A DNA stretch of 13,371 nucleotides from DASQUK01 sp046726215 (GTDB lineage Bacteria; Actinomycetota; Acidimicrobiia; Acidimicrobiales; VFJN01): contig JBKPAA010000042.1 in assembly GCA_046726215.1 (NCBI GenBank), positions 1 through 13,371 of the forward strand, written 5' to 3'. Position 1 is the first letter of the stretch; each line of letters begins with the position of its first letter. Under the pieces are notes generated by a model that did no database searches, was not told where the DNA came from, and saw only the letters and a program-made list of their open reading frames with translations. Shown here piece by piece: positions 1-7,188 of this stretch. The position numbers and the translations under genes are program-made.

Positions 1-1662
1 CCACCACCTCCCCTCGGACCAGCCGCCACCGCTGACCGGGGCCGCCGGGGCGGTCGTGTTCGAACAGCAGCTTGGCCACCGTCACGGCAGGGGTGCCGGC
101 TTCGGTCTGCAGGACCCCGGCCGCCACCGCCGACACGGCCAGGCCCCGCACGGGGATGCCGCTGGTCTGCCACGCTCGGGCGGCGGCGCGCATGCTGCGG
201 GACTTGCCGGTCCCGGCCGGGCCGACCACGCAGATGACCGTGTCGCCGTCCTGGGTCACGGCCCGCACCGCCGCCGCCTGGTCGCCGCCCAGGCCCGCCT
301 CGGCGATGGCCGCTTCCACGGCGGCGGGCTGCGCGACACCCCAGCGGCCCGGGTCCGCGGCCGCGTGGTCCAGGACCTGTTGTTCGACGCTGAGGGTGTC
401 GAGGGTGGTGAAGCGGGCGGCGCCATGACGTTCGAACACCGACAGGCCGTCACGCCGCCGCAGATCGGCCGGCGGGGCAGGCTCGGGCGCGGCCAGAGAC
501 ACCACCGCTGGGTGGGCCAGCACGTTGTCGGCGGCGGCCTCGATCCACCGACGGGTCGCCTCGGCGTCGCCCAGATCGGTCGGGGCGAGGCGGGCGGCGG
601 CGCGCACCACATCACGGCGGGACCACGTCGACAGCGACCGCGACAGGTCCTCGAGCACGTCACGAACTGCCATTGGTTCGGTAGGCTGCCGGGAGCGTCC
701 GGCGGTGCACGACCCCCTCGATCCACCGATCCGGATCCCAGCCGGCGGCCACGGCCTCGGCCCGCCAGCGGTCGAACAGACCCGCATCCGCCTCGGCGCC
801 GCCGTCCTTGGCGGTGCGGGTCTCCAGCACCGCCACCTCGTAGATGCGGCGCCGACCCATGGGCGTCAGCTCCCGGCCCAGCGTCGCTTCGGCCTCGGCG
901 ATCAGCTCGCCCGCCCGGGCCTCCACCGCAGCCGCACGTTTGGAGAATCTGTCCCGCAACCCGGCCGGCACCCCAACCAGCTCGGCCTGGCCGTGACGAT
1001 CGACACCGGTCCACCCCACCCCCAGCCGGGCGGTCAGCTCCGCCCGCAACGGCCTGGTACACCATCCCCGCCGTCTTGAGCTCTCGATGTAACGCCCGCG
1101 AGTCCAACGCCCGCCACACCCCATCGGCGCAGCGGACCCGTCCCGACACCAGGACATGGGTATGCAACTGCGGGTCCCCCGCCCGCGAGGCCCGGTGCAC
1201 GAACGCCGCCGCCAGAACTCCCTCGGTGTCGACCTGGCGCACCCCGGCCTTGCCTTCGCGGCTGAACGCCGCGTGGTCCTCCAGATGCGCCAGCCCGGCC
1301 GCCACCGCCGCAGCGTGGCCCTCACGTACCGCCATGCCGACCTCGCCACCGGCGGTCGCCCACAACGTCGACACCGACTTCGGCGCCGAGAACGTCAAAT
1401 CCCAGCCCGTCACCCGATCGGCGCCCTCCCGCACCCGATACGGCTCCCCGAGCGACTCCCCCGACACCGGATGGCGGCCATCGAACAGACGCGCCAGCTC
1501 CTCGGCGGACACCTCGCCCCGCAAACCCGCGGCGGCCGAGCCCCGCCCCACCCATCGCCCGGGCGCCTCGCCCCGGCCCGCGTAGTAATCCTCCAGCCCG
1601 ACGGCGACCGTGTCCGTGTAGTAAGACACGGTCGCAGCGGTCACTTTCCCCCGGCTCAGCAT
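1..1662 (-). pseudogene. Broken MobF (TrwC/TraI-type) conjugative relaxase-helicase, partial
   Basis: A conjugative relaxase nicks oriT and unwinds the transferred strand. Read from ATG at 1662, the first ~204 codons hold the relaxase domain: N-terminal MLSRGKV, tyrosine pairs Y14-Y15 and Y26-Y27, the D88 motif GWDLTFSAPKSVS, and the metal-binding His triad H156, H167, H169 in HRASRAGDPQLHTH. At about 1050 the homologous reading moves by one base: after GMVYQA it continues as LRAELTARLG in another frame, which runs to a TGA at 660-662. A third frame, from about 673 (an ATG is present), then stays open to the left edge. It carries the helicase Walker A GPAGTGKS near 200-226. Both breaks equal one extra base or two lost bases. 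Since all housekeeping genes in the window are intact, decay is more likely than sequencing error, although the 14-nt overlap at the second break could instead be a coupled second ORF. The C-terminal helicase part lies outside the window. Confidence 0.85.
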
Positions 1663-1712
1663 CGGCCACCGCCAACGAGGCGGCGGGCCGCCGGGACGAC
1701 GACCCAACTCCC

Positions 1713-1728
1713 GGCACCGCAGGGTGCC
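1713..1728. repeat. Perfect inverted repeat upstream of relaxase
   Basis: GGCACC-GCAG-GGTGCC forms a 6-bp stem with a 4-nt loop, about 50 bp upstream of the relaxase start codon. Inverted repeats near the nic site are common in oriT regions of MobF plasmids and ICEs. The link to oriT here is inference from position only. Confidence 0.5.
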
Positions 1729-1740
1729 AATGTCCGCGCG

Positions 1741-1815
1741 GGTTCTCGGGCTCGGCGTTCCCGGCGCTCCGTGTTCCGGACTTCCGCGTTCCTCGGTCTC
1801 GCGGGTTCGGGTCTG
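1741..1815. repeat. Degenerate tandem repeats, about 15-17 bp period
   Basis: Five successive segments share a GTTC-centred core and similar ends: 1741-1753, 1754-1770, 1771-1785, 1786-1800 and 1801-1815. The last three are exactly 15 bp apart. The core reads roughly G(C/T)GTTCC followed by a CGG and a CTCC/CTC end. They may be worn iterons (binding sites for a transfer or replication protein) or simple low-complexity decay. Confidence 0.4.
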
Positions 1816-2024
1816 CTTGGTTGCACACCGGGGGATCGACGCGTCACCGACGGCCCGCGCTCATGCGTCGAACAGCGCTGCCTGCGCCGGCGCGCCGCGC
1901 CCCCCTCTTGTGCTTCGCCACCGAAGCGGCCACTGGGGCCGAGTCCTGAACGCCTCGGGCGCTCCCGTCGGCAGCAGCGGCGCCAGCGCGCTCTACCGCG
2001 GACGCTCGGGCCACCTGTGCTTGG

Positions 2025-2111
2025 ACCTCCGCCGACGCGGTCAGAGCCCGCTTCGAGGAAGCGGCTCGCATCATCGCGGAGAAGCTCTTGCCCGACCTTC
2101 CGGACCCGTGA
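2025..2111 (+). pseudogene. Possible 3' remnant of a small element gene
   Basis: A plus-strand frame ends with the peptide VRARFEEAARIIAEKLLPDL and then PDP-stop at 2109-2111. This amphipathic, non-repetitive sequence looks more protein-like than the surrounding frames. The same frame carries an upstream stop at 1947-1949 and no good start, so if real it is only the end of a gene. It stops 13 bp before the start of the helix-turn-helix remnant, which would fit a two-gene operon of small element proteins. I do not recognise the family. Confidence 0.3.
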
Positions 2112-2124
2112 CGGGGGTACCGTG

Positions 2125-2313
2125 ATGTCGATCCCGCACGCGCGCCTCGGGTGCCCGAGGTCGCCCGCCGCCTCGGAGTGGACGGGGCAGAGGGGTCTAC
2201 GGGCTGATCCTCGACGGCCAGCTGCCTGCCGCAACGGGTATGACGGCCTCGTGTACGTCACGGCGGAGGCGCTGGAGGAGTTCCAGCGCCTACACGCGCC
2301 GACGCCGCACTAG
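2125..2313 (+). pseudogene. Frameshifted excisionase/HTH-like small protein remnant
   Basis: Reading across frames gives a coherent small DNA-binding protein: from about 2151 VPEVARRLGVDGAE, from 2195 VYGLILDGQLPA, and from 2230 RNGYDGLVYVTAEALEEFQR, ending HAPTPH with stop TAG at 2311-2313. The pattern of an N-terminal helix-turn-helix (PEVARRLGV...VYGLI..GQLPA) followed by a short strand (GLVYVTAEAL) resembles excisionase/MerR-type HTH_17 proteins that choose attachment sites or control transfer genes. No single frame holds it: the ATG at 2125 is in the frame of the C-terminal part, and the two middle pieces lie in the other two frames, so about three indels are needed. It sits between the relaxase remnant and the tRNA and is probably part of the same dead element. 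Confidence 0.6.
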
Positions 2314-2346
2314 CGCACGCCGCGCGCAACGGTTCGCGATTTTTCC

Positions 2347-2393
2347 GTGACCAGAGTGTGACCACGGACCGAATGTCGGCCCCTGTGACACCA
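2347..2393. repeat. GTGACCA-type direct repeats beside the tRNA 3' end
   Basis: GTGACCA occurs at 2347-2353 and again at 2358-2364, 11 bp apart (about one helical turn), and a related GTGACACCA occurs at 2385-2393. They lie between the HTH remnant and the tRNA 3' end, where integrase arm-type or excisionase sites are expected in tRNA-integrated elements. No other content is visible in 2314-2446. Confidence 0.4.
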
Positions 2394-2446
2394 GAAACCG
2401 CAGGCCGCGCAGAGCACTGACCTGCGATTTCTTCATCAAGCGTGAG

Positions 2447-2518
2447 CTCGGGGGGGAGGACTCGAACCCCCAATGACAGGGCCAGAACCTGTTGTGTTGC
2501 CGATTACACCACCCCCGA
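2447..2518 (-). tRNA. tRNA-Gln (anticodon CTG)
   Basis: A 72-nt cloverleaf on the minus strand. The acceptor stem is TCGGGGG paired with CCCCCGA (7 bp), with discriminator G and no encoded CCA. The D arm is GTGT/ACAC around an 8-nt loop. The anticodon stem is ACAGG/CCTGT with loop TTCTGGC, so the anticodon is CTG, reading CAG. The variable region is CATT. The T arm is GGGGG/CCTCC with one G-T pair around TTCGAGT. It lies 44 bp downstream of the ydcF-like gene in the same direction as gltX, so it may be made from the same transcript; no convincing promoter of its own is seen. Its 3' end abuts the decayed mobile element and is the likely attachment site. Confidence 0.97.
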
Positions 2519-2537
2519 AGGCGGAGGGACACCCTAC

Positions 2538-2554
2538 CCGGCGGGCGCCGCCGG
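2538..2554 (-). terminator. GC-rich hairpin between ydcF-like gene and tRNA-Gln
   Basis: A perfect 7-bp stem (CCGGCGG with CCGCCGG) and a 3-nt loop begin 9 bp after the stop codon of the ydcF-like gene. No T-run follows, so it may be a weak terminator or a processing hairpin that separates mRNA from the tRNA. Confidence 0.4.
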
Positions 2555-2562
2555 CCGCACCC

Positions 2563-3234
2563 TCAGCCCTCAACCTGGGCATCGAGGTCGACCAGGCGCC
2601 GGAAGCCGATGATGCGCCCCACCGCCACCGCGGCCGTCTCCTCGATGTAGTCGCGGACCGAACCCCGATTGCCGCTGGGTGACACTGACGCGTCGAGCCC
2701 CAGCTCGTCGGCGATGGCCTGGACCCGCAGCGCGTGGTAGCCGTCGGTCACCAGCACGGCGTGGGTCATCCCCTTGTCCCTAAGGATGCGGGCGGCGGCC
2801 GCCAACGACTCCCACGAGTTGGTGCCCTGGACCTCGCGCAGCACGTGGGCGTCGGGGACGCCCGCCGCCAGCAGGTACTCGGCGCTCGCCGTGGCCTCGG
2901 TGCAGCGGTCGCCCTCCTGGCGCCCGCCGGTGACGACGATCGTCCCCGCGGTGCCGCGTTCGTACAGCTCGAGCGCGTGGTCCAGCCGCTCCTCGAGGAC
3001 CGGCGACGGCCGGCAGTCGTACTGCGCAGCCCCAAGCACCACGATGGCCTCGGCGGACCGGTCGCCGTCGCGGCGGCTCGCCAACCACACCTGGACGAAG
3101 GTCACCACCACGTACGCGACGAGCAGCGCGCCGACGAGCAGCAGGCCCCGCCAGACGAGCCGGCGCCGACGCGAACCTCTGGTCCTGCGCTTGCCGGCGG
3201 GCTTCCCCGGGGCCGGCCGGAGCGTGGAGGTCAT
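2563..3234 (-). CDS. YdcF/SanA-like (DUF218) single-pass membrane protein
   Basis: A 223-residue protein. An arginine/lysine-rich N-terminus (about 15-29) is followed by one hydrophobic segment (about 30-51, LLLVGALLVAYVVVTFVQVW), so it is probably membrane-anchored with the body outside. The remaining part is a DUF218/YdcF domain: AIVVLGAAQYD (63-73), IVVTGGR (99-105), and the E-x-x-S-S/N motif as GTNSWESLAAAA (137-148), then AVLVTDGYHALR (159-170). DUF218 proteins include E. coli SanA, YdcF and ElyC, linked to envelope integrity; the exact reaction is not known. The start lies 3 bp after the gltX stop, with GGGGAAAG inside the end of gltX as ribosome site. Cysteines at 74 and 111 could form a disulfide, which is inference. 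Confidence 0.88.
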   Translation of the reverse strand: MTSTLRPAPGKPAGKRRTRGSRRRRLVWRGLLLVGALLVAYVVVTFVQVWLASRRDGDRSAEAIVVLGAAQYDCRPSPVLEERLDHALELYERGTAGTIVVTGGRQEGDRCTEATASAEYLLAAGVPDAHVLREVQGTNSWESLAAAARILRDKGMTHAVLVTDGYHALRVQAIADELGLDASVSPSGNRGSVRDYIEETAAVAVGRIIGFRRLVDLDAQVEG

Positions 3235-3237
3235 GGT

Positions 3238-4653
3238 TCAGAGCTTTCCCCGCGCCGATCGGAGCCGGTCGAGCGTGCGCTCGCGCCCCAGCACCGCTAG
3301 CGACTCGTACAAGGGCGGGCCGACCGATCGACCCGTGACCGCCACCCGCACGGGGGCCTGGGCCCTGCGCATGTCCACCCCGCCGTCGGCCTTGACGAAG
3401 CCGGCAGACCGGGCCGCGGCTTCCAGCGCCGACTCGATGGCATGGGCAGCCCAGCCGCACGACGACAACTCGGCGACGGCGGCGTCGAGCATGGCCGCCG
3501 CTCGCTCCCCCAGCCTGACCATTCCCTTGTCCCACGATGCCTCGTCGATGGCGCCCTCGATCGAGTCGAGGCGCAGGAAGTCGACCATCGGCTCCACCTC
3601 CGTCAGCAGCCGCACCCGCTCCTGCACCAACGACGCGATCGGGCGCAGCACCGCCTCGGTGTCGTCACCGTGGACGAGGAATGGCCGGGCGCGATCGATG
3701 AAATCCCCGGCGTCGAGCGCCCGGATGTACTCGGCGTTGAAGTGCTGCAGCTTGCGGACGTCGAAGAACGCCGGCGACTGCGTCACGTCGGACAGCCGGA
3801 ACAGCTCGACGATCTCGGCCAGCGGACGGATCTCGACGCCGTCGGGCGGTCCCCAGCCCAGCGTGGCGAGGTAGTTGACCACGGCCTCGGGCAGGTAGCC
3901 CTCGTCGCGGAAGTCGGCCACCGACACCGAGTCGCGGCGTTTCGACAGCTTCTTGCGCTGCTCGTTCACGAGCACCGGTAGATGGGCGAACACCGGCCGG
4001 TACCCGAGCCCCAGCGCGTCGGCGATGAGCAGGTACTTGGGGGTGCCGTTGACGTGTTCCTCGCCGCGCACCACGTGGGTGATGCCCATGCCGGCGTCGT
4101 CGACGATGTTGGCGAGCAGGAACGTCGGGGTGCCGTTGGAGCGCAGCAGCACGAAGTCCTCGAGCTTGGCGTTGTCGAACGTCACCTCGCCGCGTACCAG
4201 GTCGTCGAAGCTCGTGGATCCCTCGTCGGGGGTGCGGAACCGCAGGGCCGTCGAGGGCACCCGCTCGAGATGCCGGTCGCGACAGAAGCCGTCGTAGCCC
4301 GGTGGGCCGCCCCGCTCGCGGGCCCGGGCCTGCACCTGCTCGGGGGTGCAGTCGCACCAATAGGCCCGACCCTCGGCCAGGAGCTTCTCGGCTGCCGCCG
4401 CATAGAGGTCGAGGCGCTCCGACTGATGGACGGGCTCCCCGTCCCAGCCGAGGCCGAGCCACTCGATCATCTCGAAGATGTTTGCGGTGAGCTCCGGGCG
4501 GTTGCGCTCGACGTCGGTGTCCTCGATGCGCAGCAGCATCACGCCGCCCTCGCGGCGGGCCACGAGCCAGTTGAACAGGACGGCTCGGGCGCTGCCCACG
4601 TGCAGATAGCCCGTCGGGGAGGGCGCGAACCGGAGACGGGGTGTCGGCGACAT
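3238..4653 (-). CDS. gltX: Glutamyl-tRNA synthetase
   Basis: 471 residues, the normal length for a class I bacterial GluRS in the cytosol. The HIGH-type motif is in FAPSPTGYLHVG (9-20) and the KLSKR motif is at 235-239. IEDTD (43-47) and RGEEHVNGTPKYLLI (196-210) are family hallmarks. A zinc-knuckle-like set C100, C102, C124 and H128 lies in the connecting region. The C-terminal helical anticodon-binding part (about 320-471) is complete, with the typical VRVAVTGRSVGPPLYESLAVLG (435-456). Actinobacterial GluRS is generally non-discriminating and also charges tRNA-Gln with Glu, for GatCAB to amidate. The tRNA-Gln downstream fits that, but discrimination cannot be read from the sequence alone. 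The gene follows the hydrolase gene by 13 bp and precedes the ydcF-like gene by 3 bp. Confidence 0.97.
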   Translation of the reverse strand: MSPTPRLRFAPSPTGYLHVGSARAVLFNWLVARREGGVMLLRIEDTDVERNRPELTANIFEMIEWLGLGWDGEPVHQSERLDLYAAAAEKLLAEGRAYWCDCTPEQVQARARERGGPPGYDGFCRDRHLERVPSTALRFRTPDEGSTSFDDLVRGEVTFDNAKLEDFVLLRSNGTPTFLLANIVDDAGMGITHVVRGEEHVNGTPKYLLIADALGLGYRPVFAHLPVLVNEQRKKLSKRRDSVSVADFRDEGYLPEAVVNYLATLGWGPPDGVEIRPLAEIVELFRLSDVTQSPAFFDVRKLQHFNAEYIRALDAGDFIDRARPFLVHGDDTEAVLRPIASLVQERVRLLTEVEPMVDFLRLDSIEGAIDEASWDKGMVRLGERAAAMLDAAVAELSSCGWAAHAIESALEAAARSAGFVKADGGVDMRRAQAPVRVAVTGRSVGPPLYESLAVLGRERTLDRLRSARGKL

Positions 4654-4666
4654 CGGTCGCCCTAGG

Positions 4667-5539
4667 CTACCGGTCCCCCTGACGGCGTTCGGTGCGGAGT
4701 GAGACGTGATCGACCAGCAACTCGTTCAGGCGATCGGGCGCCTGCTCGGCGATCCAGTGGCTGACGCCCTCGAGCACCACGAACCGGTAGGGGCCCTCGA
4801 CGAACTGCGCCGTCGCCTCCGCGGCCTCGGCGCCCAGGGCCGCGTCGTCGGTCGACCACACGTACAACGTGGGGGTGGTGATCGGGCCGAGGCCCTCGGC
4901 ATCGGCAACCGACGCGGCGCGGTACCAGTTGAGGGCCGCGCCCAGCGCCTCGGGGGTGCCCAGGGCCTCGATGTACGGCTGCTCTCGGCCCTCCGGCATC
5001 CCGCTGGCCGCGAAGATCAGGCGGAAGACGGCGGCGTCGTTCTCGAGCAGGCGGTCCTGCGAGTCGGGCTGCCGGAAGAACGTGATGTACCCGGAGCGCT
5101 CGGCCTGGTTGCCCCCCAGGTCGCCCCGGTAGGCCCGATATAGCGCCCCAGGATGGGGGGTGGACACCGCCGCCAGGGTGTGCAGCCGCTCGGGATGCCG
5201 CCCGGCCACCTGCCACGCCACCACCCCGCCCCAGTCGTGGCCGACGAGGTGGAACCGTTCGGCGCCCAGCGCGTCGGCCATCCCGATGACGTCGCCCACG
5301 AGCTCGGGCATGGCGTAGGCGGCGAGCTCGGCCGGCCGGGCACGCGGCGAGTAGCCCCGCTGGTCGGGGGCGACCGGCCGGAAGCCGGCGGCCGCCAGCG
5401 CCGGGATCTGGTCGCGCCACGACGCCGACGTCTCTGGGAACCCGTGCAGCAGCAGCACGAGCTCGCCGTCGTCGGGACCGTCGACAAGCGCGTCGAACGT
5501 GTAAGGCCCGACGACGATCCCGGTCGAGTCGATTGCCAT
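4667..5539 (-). CDS. Alpha/beta hydrolase, epoxide-hydrolase-like
   Basis: 290 residues from ATG 5539, chosen because AAGGA lies just upstream and the protein then begins right before the fold; an upstream extension would run through the preceding gene. The oxyanion motif HGFPE is at 32-36, followed by APDQRGYS (57-64). The nucleophile elbow is GHDWGG (100-105), with D102 as nucleophile. The acid is D231 or D232 (WSTDDAAL) and the base is H261 (GVSHWI). Cap tyrosines Y151 (GYITFF) and Y206 (LNWYRA) match those that polarise the epoxide oxygen in soluble epoxide hydrolases. Asp nucleophile plus cap tyrosines favour epoxide hydrolase over haloalkane dehalogenase, but the substrate is unknown. 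It begins 4 bp after the phosphotransferase-like gene, so it is in the same operon. Confidence 0.88.
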   Translation of the reverse strand: MAIDSTGIVVGPYTFDALVDGPDDGELVLLLHGFPETSASWRDQIPALAAAGFRPVAPDQRGYSPRARPAELAAYAMPELVGDVIGMADALGAERFHLVGHDWGGVVAWQVAGRHPERLHTLAAVSTPHPGALYRAYRGDLGGNQAERSGYITFFRQPDSQDRLLENDAAVFRLIFAASGMPEGREQPYIEALGTPEALGAALNWYRAASVADAEGLGPITTPTLYVWSTDDAALGAEAAEATAQFVEGPYRFVVLEGVSHWIAEQAPDRLNELLVDHVSLRTERRQGDR

Positions 5540-5543
5540 CGGG

Positions 5544-6659
5544 TCATCCTTGCGCGTTTGCGGCGAGGGCGCGGGCCTCGTCGGCGCGGTCGAGCAGAAA
5601 GGCGACGACCGGCACCCACCACGACACCGTCTCGGCGATGGGCCGCCCGTTGAGCAGCTCGCGTCCCTCGATCGCCGCCCGGGCCAGCGCGGGCCCGATC
5701 CAGCCGAACTTGGCCCCGATGGTGGCCGACATCGCCAACCGGACGGTGGCGCCGGGCCCCGTCCAGCCGGTGTCCCGCAGCCCGGCCGCGTAGCCATCGG
5801 CGACGGCGCCGTAGAGCGCGTCCAGCTCGTCGGGGGCGACGTGGAAGTCGAGCACGGCGTCGGGCACGAGGTTGCCGGCGTCCTCGCCGAGGGAGCCGAC
5901 GCCGACGAACGACCAGTCGATGGCCGCCGTCGTTCCGTGCCCGCCGTCGAACAGGTTGGCCGGATGGAAGTCGAAGTGGCAGAGGGTGGTCGGCATCCGG
6001 TCGAGCACGGCGAGGAAGCGCCCGCGATCCGCCCGCATGGCCTGGAGGGCCTGGATCGGAGGATCCGGGAACCAGCCGGCGAGGAGTGGATGCCGCCACG
6101 CGGCCGCGTCGGTGGGAACCGTCAGCCCGCGGAGCGGCTGGTCGAGATAGCTCCGCAGCCATCGACGGCTCAGCCACCGTTCGTCCGGCACTGGCCGCCC
6201 GGCGACGAACTCACCCTGGGCCTGGCCCAAGTGCCGGGCCGCGAGGTGGTAGCGGTCGACGGACCAGGACGGCGCCGGATCGCCGCGCAGGTCCTCGAGC
6301 CACAGCGCCACCGTGCCGTCGTCGCGCTCGGCCACCAGGTCGCATCGTGGCGCCCTGAGCCCACCGCCGAGGCCGTCGAGCAGCCCCGACCGGTAGGCCT
6401 CGGCCTCGCGGCGCCAGTAGTACCAGTGCGCCTCCTCGCCACCGGACCGCCAGTTCGGGCTGCCCCCGTCGGGGGCATGGGCCAGCGCCTTCACCACGGC
6501 GGAGCGGTCGCCGATCCGGACCCGCCACAGCCCTACCGTCGCCGAGGCCACGGCGGCGTGCGGCAGCGGTTCGATCGTCGTGGGGCCCGCGCGGCCGTCA
6601 CCGAGGACGGCCTTCACCTCGTCGGGCGGCACGGCGGCGGCGCCGTGCGTCACCGGCAC
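5544..6659 (-). CDS. Aminoglycoside phosphotransferase-fold (APH) kinase-like protein
   Basis: 371 residues from GTG 6659, whose G is shared with the TAG of the upstream gene (TAGTG), a sign of translational coupling; a GTG six bases downstream is also possible. A short N-lobe has a lysine candidate in AVVKAL (54-59). The catalytic loop is LCHFDFHPANLF (226-237), with the H-x-D-x-H-x-x-N pattern and D230 as likely base. AIDWSFVGVGSLGEDAGNL (246-264) is the metal-binding segment with D248. These are the APH/choline-kinase hallmarks. Families with this fold phosphorylate aminoglycosides, homoserine, choline, sugars and many unknown small molecules, so a resistance role should not be assumed. 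W-rich patches (WYYWRREAEAY) are characteristic of an actinobacterial subgroup I cannot name. Confidence 0.85.
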   Translation of the reverse strand: MPVTHGAAAVPPDEVKAVLGDGRAGPTTIEPLPHAAVASATVGLWRVRIGDRSAVVKALAHAPDGGSPNWRSGGEEAHWYYWRREAEAYRSGLLDGLGGGLRAPRCDLVAERDDGTVALWLEDLRGDPAPSWSVDRYHLAARHLGQAQGEFVAGRPVPDERWLSRRWLRSYLDQPLRGLTVPTDAAAWRHPLLAGWFPDPPIQALQAMRADRGRFLAVLDRMPTTLCHFDFHPANLFDGGHGTTAAIDWSFVGVGSLGEDAGNLVPDAVLDFHVAPDELDALYGAVADGYAAGLRDTGWTGPGATVRLAMSATIGAKFGWIGPALARAAIEGRELLNGRPIAETVSWWVPVVAFLLDRADEARALAANAQG

Positions 6660-7177
6660 TACACGGCCAGGAGCGACCGCCAGTCGGCGCGGTGGCGCTC
6701 GGCGATCTCGTCCGGGGTGAGGCGCAACGCGTCCTCTGGGACCAGGTCGACGATCCGGCGCTGCTCGGGGTAGTGGTGGGGATTGGCCACCTCGGCGAAC
6801 AGCGGCTGGCGATAGGCGATCAGGTCGGGCGGCGCGTCGCCCAGGAACCCCCAGATGGTGAGCGCCGCGGTGAGGTCGTGCACCACCGGGGCCCGGCCGA
6901 ACAACGATGCGCGCTTGAGCGCCACGCCGATGCAGCCCACCAGCGCGTCCTGTTCGTCCTCGTCGTGGGCGAGCTGCAGGTGGCCCTCGAACCAACGCGC
7001 CAGGACGTAGATGTAGCCCTGGTCGGGACCCGGGGCGCCGAGCCCCTCACCAGACGGTTGGTGCCACGGCTCGTCACCGGGCCGGACCGGTCGCCACGAC
7101 TCGGGACGGCGCGGCGGCGACTCGTAGTTCCGCACGTGCCGGATCGCCGGTTCCGGGACGTATTCGGGGGCGGCCAC
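6659..7177 (-). CDS. Conserved-looking hypothetical protein
   Basis: 172 residues from GTG 7177, the only sensible start after the cimA stop (11 bp away); other in-frame starts lie inside cimA. I do not recognise a family. The N-terminal third is Pro/Arg-rich (about 18-55), then comes a helical part with acidic stretch LAHDEDEQDALV (69-80), and the C-terminal part has RQPLFAEVANPHHYPEQRR (123-141) and a charged helix TPDEIAERHRADW (154-166). There is no signal peptide or membrane segment, so it is probably cytosolic. It is sandwiched without gaps between cimA and the APH-fold gene and shares a TAGTG junction with the latter, so the two products may act together; that is inference. Confidence 0.65.
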   Translation of the reverse strand: MAAPEYVPEPAIRHVRNYESPPRRPESWRPVRPGDEPWHQPSGEGLGAPGPDQGYIYVLARWFEGHLQLAHDEDEQDALVGCIGVALKRASLFGRAPVVHDLTAALTIWGFLGDAPPDLIAYRQPLFAEVANPHHYPEQRRIVDLVPEDALRLTPDEIAERHRADWRSLLAV

Positions 7178-7188
7178 GGGCCCGAACG

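Larger units (their letters stand above)
1663..2024. other. Gene-poor stretch of the decayed element; short repeats, possible oriT
   Basis: I see no convincing gene here. Reading frames on both strands are open only because of high GC and their translations look like Arg/Pro/Ala-rich noise. The stretch lies directly upstream of the relaxase start. It contains a perfect 6-bp inverted repeat, GGCACC and GGTGCC around GCAG (1713-1728), and a run of degenerate GTTCC-containing units (about 1741-1815). A position beside a MobF relaxase is where an oriT is often found, but no nic site can be recognised by eye. Confidence 0.4.

Noticed and set aside
256..1050. Downstream continuation of the relaxase's first frame after the break near 1050
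   Set aside because: After GMVYQA this frame turns into Gly/Arg/Pro-rich noise while the homologous sequence continues in another frame, so it is read-through after a frameshift and not protein.
56..1585. Plus-strand open frame of 509 codons over the relaxase region
   Set aside because: It is a shadow of the relaxase; Pro/Arg-rich, no start signals, and the opposite strand carries the HTH triad and Walker A.
1656..2261. Minus-strand open frame of 201 codons upstream of the relaxase
   Set aside because: Arg-rich low-complexity translation, overlaps the relaxase start and the HTH remnant on the other strand, and has no recognisable motif.
5544..6659. Aminoglycoside resistance gene
   Set aside because: Only the general APH-fold motifs are present, which are shared by many kinases of unrelated small molecules; nothing indicates antibiotic substrates.
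5550..6773. Plus-strand open frame of 407 codons opposite the APH-fold gene
   Set aside because: The translation is Arg/Gly/Val-rich with no motifs; the minus strand carries clear kinase-fold motifs and operon spacing.
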